Below, one piece after another: positions 32,892-39,589 of a stretch of DNA of 39,589 nucleotides. The DNA is taken from assembly GCA_007280875.1 (NCBI GenBank), contig QYQJ01000147.1:1-39589 (forward strand), in the 5' to 3' direction. This DNA is from Bacteroidota bacterium. GTDB taxonomy: Bacteria > Bacteroidota > Bacteroidia > Bacteroidales > FEN-979. The notes beneath the pieces were generated by a model. That model was not told the DNA's origin and searched no databases. It saw only the letters and a list, made by a program, of their open reading frames with translations. A program made the position numbers and the translations under genes. Position 1 is the stretch's first letter. Each line of letters starts with the position of its first letter.

Positions 32892-34184
32892 ATGAGTGAC
32901 AAGAAAAAACTCGGCATGATCGGTGCGGTGGCGCTGATCGTGTCAAGCCTTGCGGGCAGTGGTGTCATTGCCTTGCCCCAGCAACTGGCATTTACGGGAT
33001 CCATTACCCTCATTTCATTTATCCTGGTGACCATCGGGGCATTGTTCCTTACGCTTGTTTATGTGCGTGCGGGATCCCGGTTTGATGACCCCAGTCCGAC
33101 CGCCCTTGCCACCTATGTAAATCCCATCCTGGGCGCCAAAAGCGGATTCTTCTATGTATACGGGAATCTCATCTCCAATATCTCCATTTTGATCGCCGGT
33201 CTGGGGTACCTGGAAATCTTTTTGCCCCAGCTAAAACACCCTGTCATCCTGGGCATCACCGTAATCGTTTTGATCTGGGTTTTTATTGCTCTTTCGTTGC
33301 GCGGAGCAGGAATCATCACCAAGATAGTCTCCATTACCGTGACCTTATTACTGCTTTCGGTAATTATAACGGCTATTGCCGGGTGGTTGGATTTTGATCC
33401 GACGCAATTTAATAACAACTGGAATGTCAGCGGAAAGAAAGAAGGAATGGCTATCATGTCGGGGTTTGCTGTGCTGATCTTCGCGTTTGTGGGGGTGGAA
33501 AGTGTGGCCACGAACAACGTGTATATCCGGAATCCGAAAAAAATCGTACCTGTTGCCACAATAACAGGATTCATCATTGTAGCCATCATTTACATCACCT
33601 CTACCACCGTGATCGAAGGGATGTTCCCGGCCAAGGAGATCCAGACTGCATCAGCCTCCTTTGCCTTATCTATGCAAACGATCACTGGTTCAGTAGTCAT
33701 GGGGGATGTCGTATCCATTGTGATGGCCATAGCCTGTTTGGCCAGTTTTCTGGTATGGAATCTTTCGTCGGCCAGCGCTGCCAAAACCAGTGCCGACAAT
33801 GGGTTCCTTCCCAAAGCCTACGCCTATACCAATGCGCACGGCATCAACAGCAAAGGGCTGGTGATCAATGGGATCATCATGACCATCCTGCAGGTGATCC
33901 TGATGATGCTCGGCAGCAATGTGGCTGCGGCGTTTAATATCACTGTCACCCTCTCGGTACTCCTCCTGCTGTTCCCCTATTTCTGGTCGGGCATTGCCCT
34001 GCTTAAAAAGGAACGGGTTGATGGGACCGGAAAAATCAGCACGAAGATCATCGTAGCCATCTCCTCCATCTTCATCATCTCGGCCTTTGTTTCGGCCACC
34101 CTCAGTGAACTCTGGCTGGTCATTGCCTTAGTCCTGATCATCATGGCGGTATACAGTATGCTGTTGACCCCCAGAAAAAAATGA
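32892..34184 (+). CDS. adiC: Arginine/agmatine-type APC antiporter
   Basis: This 430-residue APC-superfamily transporter has 12 predicted spans and resembles AdiC, the antiporter that imports arginine and exports agmatine. The substrate-backbone motif is SLAGSGVIALP in span 1; the residues equivalent to Tyr93, Asn101 and Trp293 of AdiC appear kept (SGFFYVYGNLISNIS and LVWNLSSASAAK), whereas Trp202 is replaced by Phe (LIFAFVGVESVAT). PotE- or CadB-like exchange of other amino acids cannot be excluded. The gene is 27 bases upstream of an arginine decarboxylase, which supports the assignment. The exchange would consume a cytoplasmic proton per cycle in acid stress. Confidence 0.85.
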   Translation: MSDKKKLGMIGAVALIVSSLAGSGVIALPQQLAFTGSITLISFILVTIGALFLTLVYVRAGSRFDDPSPTALATYVNPILGAKSGFFYVYGNLISNISILIAGLGYLEIFLPQLKHPVILGITVIVLIWVFIALSLRGAGIITKIVSITVTLLLLSVIITAIAGWLDFDPTQFNNNWNVSGKKEGMAIMSGFAVLIFAFVGVESVATNNVYIRNPKKIVPVATITGFIIVAIIYITSTTVIEGMFPAKEIQTASASFALSMQTITGSVVMGDVVSIVMAIACLASFLVWNLSSASAAKTSADNGFLPKAYAYTNAHGINSKGLVINGIIMTILQVILMMLGSNVAAAFNITVTLSVLLLLFPYFWSGIALLKKERVDGTGKISTKIIVAISSIFIISAFVSATLSELWLVIALVLIIMAVYSMLLTPRKK

Positions 34185-34211
34185 CCTTTTAGTAACTTAA
34201 AACCAGATACA

Positions 34212-36521
34212 ATGAAAATTACAAGACATCATTGGCCTGTTCTGATTGTTTCGGGCGAATTCAATGCACCTACGGATGAGGGCTTCCGGCTTACGGAACT
34301 GGTAGAGGAACTGGAAGATGTTCAGGAGTGCAGTGTAATCCCATCATTGACCTATGAAGATTCCATGGAGATCATCCATTCCCGGGCCGACATTGGGGCT
34401 GTTGTCGTAGACTGGAATCTTCCGGAAGAAGATCCCGGTGAAAAATCTACGGCCATCGATTTAATCCGGGCGATCAAAGACCGGTATGCAAAATTGCCCA
34501 TTCTATTGCTTGCCGACCGGCTGGAAACGGAAGATATCCCCGTGGAAGCCCTTCAGATGATCGATGGCTACCTGTGGAAAACAGCCGATACCATTGAGTT
34601 TCTTGCGGGACGAATCGTGATGCACCTGGTGAAATATACGAACACCATCTACCCCGATTTCTTCGGGATGCTGGTGAAATATGCCCAGGAATACAAATAT
34701 GCCTGGCATACTCCCGGCCATATGGGAGGGGAAGGATTTCTGAGAAGTCCTGCCGGTGTGGTTTTCCATAAGTTCTTTGGAGAGAATACCCTCCGTTCCG
34801 ACCTTTCCATTTCAGTGCCGGAACTGGGTTCCCTGCTGGATCATAGCGGGGTGACCGGTGACGCCGAAAAGAATTCAGCCCGCGTCTTTGGAGCCGACTA
34901 CACCTATTATGTTCTGAACGGGACCTCCAATGTCAACCAGATCATCTGGCGCAGCCAGCTGGTAAGGGATGATATCGCTTTTGTGGACAGGAACTGCCAT
35001 AAATCGCTTAACTATGCCATGGTGATTACCGAGGCTATCCCGGTATATATGATTCCCCGGCGAAACATGCGGGGGATCATCGGGCCGGTGAGGCTTTCCG
35101 AGTTTTCGCCTGAATCGATCAAGAGTAAAATCAAGGCATCTGCGCTCATAAGCTCCGACAGGAAAGACGAGACCCCCAAAATGTCGGCACTGACCAACTC
35201 AACCTACGATGGTGTTTGCTACAATGTGATCCAGATTAAAAAGCAATTGACACGGAGTGTCGAGAACTTACATTTCGATGAAGCGTGGTATGCCTATGCC
35301 CGGTTCCACCCTATCTACAAAAACCATTTTGGTATGGCTGATGATGACCTGAACCAGGAGCATCCGCCGATCTTCGTCTCCCAATCGACCCACAAGCTGC
35401 TGACAGCTTTTTCGCAGGCATCCATGCTGCATATCCGGAATGGCAGCCATGAAAAAGTCGACCCTGATATGTTCAACGAATCGTATATGATGCATGGATC
35501 CACATCGCCCCAGTACAGTATGGTCGCTTCCCTTGATGTAGCCACCAAGATGATGGACGACAACGGGGAGATCATGCTGAACGACACGATCATTGAAGCC
35601 ATTCATCTCCGGAAGAAAATGGTGACCATCCTTCGCGATTTGCAGAAGAAAAATGCTGACGATTGGTTTTTCGGGATGTGGCAACCCAAGCGGGTGGAGA
35701 TCGACGACGAATGGGTTAACATTGAAGATGTTCCTGCAGAGGTGCTTGCCGGAACCCAGTCGGCCTGGGTCATGAGCAAAGAGAATCCCTGGCATGGTTT
35801 CAAGGATATCGAGGATGACTACGCCATGCTCGATCCCATCAAGCTGACTTTCACCACCCCGGGCATCAACGATGAAGGAGAGATGACAGAGGAGGGTATC
35901 CCCGCCTCACTGGTTACCAATTACCTGATTGACAAAGGGATCGTTTGTGAAAAGACGGATTACTACTCCTTCCTTCTTCTGAATTCACTGGGGACTACAC
36001 GTGGAAAACAGGGAACACTGTTTGCCGAACTGTTGAAATTCAAGGAGGCTTATGACCGGAATGCGCCGCTGGCAGAGATCTTTCCAGAAATGGTCGCCGC
36101 CTGGCCTGACCATTATACCAACGTTGGCTTAAAGCAACATGCCAATGATGTTCACAGGTATACCCGGGAACACCGGATGCTGGACCGGATGCAGGAAGCG
36201 TTTCAGGTGATCCCCGACCAGGCCATGAAGCCGGCGGATGCCTACCATGCCGTGGTGAAGAAGAATGTGGAATTTGTGGAACTGGATCAGATGATGGGAC
36301 GAATTCCGGCTGTTATGATTGTCCCTTATCCTCCGGGAATACCCATCATGATGGGCGGGGAGAAAATAAACGAAAAAGCCAAGCCGATCTTCGATTACCT
36401 GAAACTAAGGCAGGATTTTGAAAATGCATTTCCGGGTTATGAGAGCGATATCCATGGAGTGGAACGCGTCGAATGGAACGGGAAGAAGTATTTCCGGACC
36501 CTGTGCATCAAAACAATATAA
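34212..36521 (+). CDS. adiA: Biodegradative arginine decarboxylase (AdiA type)
   Basis: This fold-type I PLP enzyme of 769 residues converts arginine to agmatine and CO2. The layout is that of inducible Orn/Lys/Arg decarboxylases: an N-terminal receiver-like wing domain (residues 1-140, with AVVVDWNLPEED), the PLP core with the Schiff-base Lys395 in SQSTHKLLTAFSQASMLH and Asp in HFDEAWYAYARFHP, and a C-terminal domain. The length and STSPQYSMVASLDVA are closer to AdiA than to CadA or SpeC. Coupled with the antiporter upstream it makes a decarboxylase/antiporter acid-resistance pair. Lysine or ornithine as substrate is less likely but not excluded. Confidence 0.92.
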   Translation: MKITRHHWPVLIVSGEFNAPTDEGFRLTELVEELEDVQECSVIPSLTYEDSMEIIHSRADIGAVVVDWNLPEEDPGEKSTAIDLIRAIKDRYAKLPILLLADRLETEDIPVEALQMIDGYLWKTADTIEFLAGRIVMHLVKYTNTIYPDFFGMLVKYAQEYKYAWHTPGHMGGEGFLRSPAGVVFHKFFGENTLRSDLSISVPELGSLLDHSGVTGDAEKNSARVFGADYTYYVLNGTSNVNQIIWRSQLVRDDIAFVDRNCHKSLNYAMVITEAIPVYMIPRRNMRGIIGPVRLSEFSPESIKSKIKASALISSDRKDETPKMSALTNSTYDGVCYNVIQIKKQLTRSVENLHFDEAWYAYARFHPIYKNHFGMADDDLNQEHPPIFVSQSTHKLLTAFSQASMLHIRNGSHEKVDPDMFNESYMMHGSTSPQYSMVASLDVATKMMDDNGEIMLNDTIIEAIHLRKKMVTILRDLQKKNADDWFFGMWQPKRVEIDDEWVNIEDVPAEVLAGTQSAWVMSKENPWHGFKDIEDDYAMLDPIKLTFTTPGINDEGEMTEEGIPASLVTNYLIDKGIVCEKTDYYSFLLLNSLGTTRGKQGTLFAELLKFKEAYDRNAPLAEIFPEMVAAWPDHYTNVGLKQHANDVHRYTREHRMLDRMQEAFQVIPDQAMKPADAYHAVVKKNVEFVELDQMMGRIPAVMIVPYPPGIPIMMGGEKINEKAKPIFDYLKLRQDFENAFPGYESDIHGVERVEWNGKKYFRTLCIKTI

Positions 36522-36522
36522 A

Positions 36523-36531
36523 AAAGGAGGT
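36523..36531 (+). promoter_or_regulatory. Strong Shine-Dalgarno site for the third acid-cluster gene
   Basis: AAAGGAGGT lies four bases before the ATG at 36536. It is a near-perfect anti-16S match, unusual for Bacteroidota, where such sites are generally weak, and it decides the start over the in-frame ATG at 36473. Confidence 0.7.
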
Positions 36532-36535
36532 CATT

Positions 36536-37021
36536 ATGACGACAGAACATCAGGATCCGTCAATCTGCTGCCCGGAGTTTGACCCGGCTCCCTGGCAGGA
36601 TAAACTGGTTACCTGGGAAAACAAGAAATTCATCCGGGACAATGTCTTTACCCTGTTCTACATGCCCATAGGTTTTGGGAAAGTGATGAAACGTTTGGAT
36701 GAAAAAGTCAGAAATGCGGAAGCGACCATGCCGGATTTCCTGTGCCTTTCTGACCACACATCACAATGGAACATGGATGTTTACCTGGCAGTTGATAAGG
36801 AGATCCCAGGAGCGGAAAACACAATGATCAGCGGGAAATTTTTCAGCAAGGTCTATGAAGGCCCTTACAGGAACACCGGGAAATGGATGAAAGACTTCGA
36901 CGCAGTTGTTAAGACCGACGGAATAACCTGTAAAAAGGTCTATATGTGGTACACCACCTGTCCGAAATGTGCGAAAAAATACGGAAAAAACTACGTTGCC
37001 ATCCTGGCCGAGGTCGAATGA
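36536..37021 (+). CDS. Conserved cysteine-motif protein linked to arginine decarboxylase
   Basis: This cytosolic protein of 161 residues starts at the Shine-Dalgarno-preceded ATG; the track's longer form overlaps adiA and is less likely. It has an N-terminal CCPEFDPAPWQDK motif (Cys11, Cys12) and a C-terminal YTTCPKCAKKYGKNYVAI motif (Cys142 and Cys145), with FYMPIGFGKVM, FLCLSDHTSQWNMDVYLAV and FFSKVYEGPYRNTGKWM between them. I recall homologues in Bacteroidota and clostridia annotated only as 'hydrolase' or hypothetical, and the beta-alpha-beta pattern hints at a GyrI-like/SOUL fold, but I cannot confirm either. It lies 14 bases after adiA, so it is probably part of the acid-resistance operon. 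Confidence 0.8.
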   Translation: MTTEHQDPSICCPEFDPAPWQDKLVTWENKKFIRDNVFTLFYMPIGFGKVMKRLDEKVRNAEATMPDFLCLSDHTSQWNMDVYLAVDKEIPGAENTMISGKFFSKVYEGPYRNTGKWMKDFDAVVKTDGITCKKVYMWYTTCPKCAKKYGKNYVAILAEVE

Positions 37022-37022
37022 T

Positions 37023-37070
37023 TGACAGTTGGCAGTCAGCAGTTGGCAGAATCAACCTCGACCCTCGACT
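37023..37070. repeat. Stutter array between two convergent genes
   Basis: CAGTTGGCAGTCAGCAGTTGGCAG is followed by CCTCGACCCTCGAC. The words match those at 9601-9628 and 14030-14059. The array occupies most of the 62-base gap between two convergent stop codons. Confidence 0.8.
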
Positions 37071-37083
37071 TTGGTCTCATGTT

Positions 37084-37797
37084 TCACGTCCCCCGCCTGA
37101 ACCTTACCCGTTCCTCTTTCGCCATTTTTTCGGTAGCATACTGAAAAATTAATCGGGCCGCATCGTTTTTCCACTTCAGGAGGAATGCTTCCACCGGTTG
37201 TGGATGGACTTTCCAAGCCTCCCGCAGGAACCAGCCCAGTCCCTGGTGAACCACGCGTTCGGCATCCATCATCAGGGGATCCAGGAAATCCAGGTAAGGT
37301 TGCACATCAGGACTCTTTTTCACAAATTTGATCAACGCAACCGGAACGGCCCGGCGCTGGAAGGGGAATTTCGACTTCCGCCAGGCTGCGAAATCCTTCA
37401 TGGAGATGATCCCGTTCTGAAGCATCGGGGTGAGGAGTTCGCTGCAGAGCCCGTCGGTATGGGCCCAGTTGCGGATCCCGATAGGGAACCATTGTTCGAT
37501 CACCTGAAATGTTTCCCTGGAAAACTGTTTGGAGAACCCCTTTAGCAGCTGCATGGCAAAACTGGGCTCTTCGTATTTTTCGCTTTGGATCAGCTCCCGG
37601 CTGGCTTCGATCACCGTATCCATGGTAAGTGATTTGGAGGCCAGCAACTCCTTCACTTTGGCCATAAAGACCCCGCTGGGCAACCCATACGCATTGTAGC
37701 CTTCCTTGAAGTAACGGGAATATTTCTGTATGATCGCCGGATCTGCATGCGTTTTACAATAGCTCCGGATATCCCGGATCAACTCCTGTGCATTCAT
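37084..37797 (-). CDS. alkD: AlkD-like DNA alkylation repair glycosylase
   Basis: This 237-residue HEAT-like repeat protein should remove N3- or N7-alkylated purines from DNA without base flipping. The residues that contact the lesion in AlkD are present by motif: Trp and Asp in IRNWAHTDGLC, Arg in FPFQRRAVPVALIKF and Trp in HQGLGWFLREAWK. Length and the N-terminal KYSRYFKEGYNAYGLPSG fit the family. The upstream minus strand has TATCTTGG (37833-37840), one base off a -7 box and identical to that of the T9SS gene. It stands alone. Confidence 0.92.
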   Translation of the reverse strand: MNAQELIRDIRSYCKTHADPAIIQKYSRYFKEGYNAYGLPSGVFMAKVKELLASKSLTMDTVIEASRELIQSEKYEEPSFAMQLLKGFSKQFSRETFQVIEQWFPIGIRNWAHTDGLCSELLTPMLQNGIISMKDFAAWRKSKFPFQRRAVPVALIKFVKKSPDVQPYLDFLDPLMMDAERVVHQGLGWFLREAWKVHPQPVEAFLLKWKNDAARLIFQYATEKMAKEERVRFRRGT

Positions 37798-37887
37798 CTT
37801 GGTTTGATTATTTTTTCATCACATAACGTCCACCAAGATACAAATTTTCCGGGATTCTTATGCATCTTTGTCTGAAATATTGACCGT

Positions 37888-39058
37888 ATGAAGCGAATAA
37901 AGAGAAATTTGAAATTCGAAAATCGAAATTCGAAAATCACTTCGACCCTCGACCTTCGACCCTTGACCCTACTGGTTCTCCTGACATTCCTCATTCTTCA
38001 TTCCTCATTCCTCCTTGCTCAACTCACCTCAATCCCGCCCTGGAAGGATCCATCGAAGTCAGGGCCAAATTCAATGCGGCTCTCAGGATCGGCAACATCA
38101 CCCAGTACGGGGGACTTAGCTTCTGGTCACCCAACATCAATATCTTTCGTGATCCCCGGTGGGGCAGGGGGATGGAGACCTGGGGAGAGGATCCGTTCCT
38201 GACCGGGAAACTGGGGGTTGCCTTCAGGGAGTTACTGCCTGCCATCGAACAGGGGTTGATCACTGAAGCCGATATCGACCTGAACCTGGCTTACCTGCTG
38301 AAGACCCGGTTCAAGCTGGGGCTGTTCGATCCACCCGGAAGGAATCCCTGGGAACTTATTCCGGTAAGCGTGATCAATTGCGACAAGCATAAGGAGATTG
38401 CCAGGGAGGCAGCCGTGAAATCGATTGTCCTCCTGAAGAACAACGGGGTATTATCGTTGAAAAAGGACCTTCACCGCTACATCATTACCGGCCCGCTGGC
38501 GGCTGATGTCACGGTGCTGCTTGGAAACTACAATGGTGTTCCGGCCGGTTACCGGTCATCTTTCCGAAATCAGTGGATCAGCTCCCACCCTTTGATGATT
38601 ATTCGATGGTTGGACGTACCTATAAGTACATGAAGGAGGAACCGATGTTTCCTTTTGGATTCGGACTGAGCTATACTACTTTCCGGTACGATGCACTGGC
38701 AACCGGTATCAGGGAAACAGCTGAAGGAAAAGGATTAAGGATTTCTTGCACCATCAAAAATACTGGAGAGTTTCCCTCGGATGAGGTAGTCCAGTTATAC
38801 CTCTCCCGGGAGGATGTGCCATTTCGTATACCCCTGTACGATCTGCGAGGCTTCCGGCGCATCCACATGGAACCGGGTGAAACGGATTCCGTGGTATTCA
38901 ATCTCTCTCCCGAAGACCTCCTGTTGATAAACGAAAAGGGGGAGTCGGTCTACCTGCCTGGAAAACTGAAGCTCTATGTCGGAGGTTCGTTACCCGATGC
39001 CAGAAGCAAGGCGCTGGGGGCAGGGAAAGGGCTGGAAGCGGAGGTCGTTTTGCTGTGA
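37888..39058 (+). pseudogene. Glycoside hydrolase family 3 (beta-xylosidase/glucosidase) remnant with three deletion joints
   Basis: Segments in two frames belong to one secreted GH3 enzyme that would normally be over 700 residues. A signal-peptide-like start ([20 protein letters not shown]) lies in repeat DNA. After a frame change near 38025, the barrel segment [46 protein letters not shown] appears; near 38220 it jumps in frame to [19 protein letters not shown], omitting the strand with the catalytic Asp nucleophile; near 38545, after GNYNGVPAG, it jumps with a frame change to [21 protein letters not shown] and then the C-terminal fibronectin-III-like domain to the stop at 39058. Large parts including the nucleophile are absent, so it is inactive. 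Confidence 0.85.
37905..38022. repeat. Stutter array that forms the 5' end of the GH3 remnant
   Basis: AAATTCGAAAATCG is repeated with drift, then CTCGACC / TTCGACC / TTGACCC words, then CATTCCTCATTCTTCATTCC words. The last block happens to encode part of the hydrophobic core of a signal-peptide-like segment. Confidence 0.75.
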
Positions 39059-39086
39059 TGAGGTGATGGAGTGATGAAAGTCATGA
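39054..39086. repeat. GTGATGA stutter after the GH3 remnant
   Basis: TGTGATGA, GGTGATGG, AGTGATGA are tandem drifted copies starting at the stop codon of the GH3 remnant. Confidence 0.65.
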
Positions 39087-39111
39087 ATGCTCTTAGCCCT
39101 GCATTTTTTCT

Positions 39112-39119
39112 TATTTTTG
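39112..39119 (+). promoter_or_regulatory. -7 box (TATTTTTG) for the cysteate synthase gene
   Basis: TATTTTTG matches TAnnTTTG and lies 20 bases before the ATG at 39140. The -33 position shows no clear TTTG. Confidence 0.45.
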
Positions 39120-39139
39120 CCGAACAACAACCACTCCTT

Positions 39140-39589
39140 ATGAATGACGTTTCACTTCCGACGAAGTATCATCTGAAGTCCCTGGTTACAGGAAAGACTT
39201 TCGATGATGCAGGGTGGATTCTTGATGCGCCGGGAGAACCAACTCCTTCCCTTCTTGCAAGTGTCTATGAAAAGAAACAACTGGAGATCAAGGATGACCG
39301 GTTCGGGATCTACAAGTTTGCCGAATGGCTTCCACTGCACCGCATCCTGGAGGGCTCTTCGGCCCCGGTGACGTACAAGAGTGAGAATATAGCACGGCAT
39401 CTGGGTTTGGAAAATCTTTACATTACTTTCAGCGGATACTGGCCGGAACGGGGTGCATTGATGCGTACCTGTTCCTTCAAGGAGACCGAAGCCTATTCGG
39501 TTTGTGCACGGATGCGTCCGGAGGAGCACCAGACCCTTGTGGTGGCATCGGCCGGCAATACGGCACGGGCCTTTGCCCGGGTGTGTTCC
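39140..39589 (+). CDS. Cysteate synthase, N-terminal part (runs off the window)
   Basis: This open frame continues beyond the window end and is missing from the ORF track as a plus-strand entry. The 150 visible residues (MNDVSLPTKYHLKSLVTGKTF) include the PLP Lys region RTCSFKETEAYSV and the phosphate-binding loop VVASAGNTARAFA. The Lys context and the YITFSGYWPERGALM segment match my recollection of the Bacteroidota cysteate synthases, threonine-synthase relatives that make L-cysteate from O-phosphoserine and sulfite. In this phylum cysteate is the head-group precursor of capnine sulfonolipids of the outer membrane. A threonine-synthase-like enzyme of another function cannot be fully excluded from half the protein. 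A TATTTTTG -7 box lies just upstream. Confidence 0.78.
   Translation, partial: MNDVSLPTKYHLKSLVTGKTFDDAGWILDAPGEPTPSLLASVYEKKQLEIKDDRFGIYKFAEWLPLHRILEGSSAPVTYKSENIARHLGLENLYITFSGYWPERGALMRTCSFKETEAYSVCARMRPEEHQTLVVASAGNTARAFARVCS

Noticed and set aside
36473-36535. Upstream in-frame ATG for the third acid-cluster gene
   Set aside because: It lies within adiA in another frame, while a strong Shine-Dalgarno site sits just before the ATG at 36536.
37888-38202. 104-residue ORF as an independent secreted protein
   Set aside because: The hydrophobic start is encoded by repeat words and the rest is an out-of-frame reading of GH3 sequence, so I treat it as part of the GH3 remnant.

Overview
The window looks like Bacteroidota DNA, probably from an environmental relative of the Bacteroidales. 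The evidence is a secreted protein with a type IX secretion (T9SS) C-terminal domain, a LruC-domain lipoprotein, a cysteate synthase-like gene, several TAnnTTTG-type -7 boxes typical of the phylum, and few Shine-Dalgarno sites. No rRNA, tRNA, CRISPR array, phage or intact IS element was seen. No gene-free stretch exceeds 300 bases; the longest gaps (about 226 bases, at 5441-5666 and 30791-31016) are described below.

Layout. 1-5440: aldo/keto reductase, a convergent TPR protein, a GT39-type membrane glycosyltransferase and a T9SS cargo protein. 5667-9292: divergent aconitase and NADP isocitrate dehydrogenase, two consecutive TCA steps. 9300-10741: a small accessory patch with a GC-rich palindrome, a truncated response regulator, a DUF2442 protein and a nucleotidyltransferase with a small partner. 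10821-20012 (minus): a complete leucine/isovalerate catabolic set (methylcrotonyl-CoA carboxylase alpha and beta, methylglutaconyl-CoA hydratase, two HMG-CoA-lyase-like proteins, acetoacetate CoA-transferase A and B, acyl-CoA dehydrogenase). 20065-24666 (minus): TetR-HlyD-DHA2 MFS-TolC tripartite efflux operon with a palindromic operator. 24858-28301: MFS transporter, zinc-ribbon protein and a GH2 pseudogene. 28472-30790: LruC lipoprotein. 31017-32838: ABC exporter pair. 32892-37021: AdiC/AdiA-type arginine acid-resistance cluster with a third conserved protein. 37084-37797: AlkD-like DNA glycosylase. 37888-39058: GH3 pseudogene. 39140-end: start of a cysteate synthase gene, likely for sulfonolipid synthesis.

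The most unusual signal is a set of intergenic 'stutter' arrays: short words of about 6-12 bases repeated two to five times with drift, often two or three different words in succession. They fill gaps between genes, often abut or overlap stop codons, and sit at the broken ends of two decayed genes. In the leucine operon every gap longer than 20 bases is filled with them, while the other junctions overlap or are 19 bases apart. Separate dispersed hairpin repeats also occur. A second point of interest is the tandem pair of HMG-CoA-lyase-like proteins, which appear to have lost complementary active-site residues.
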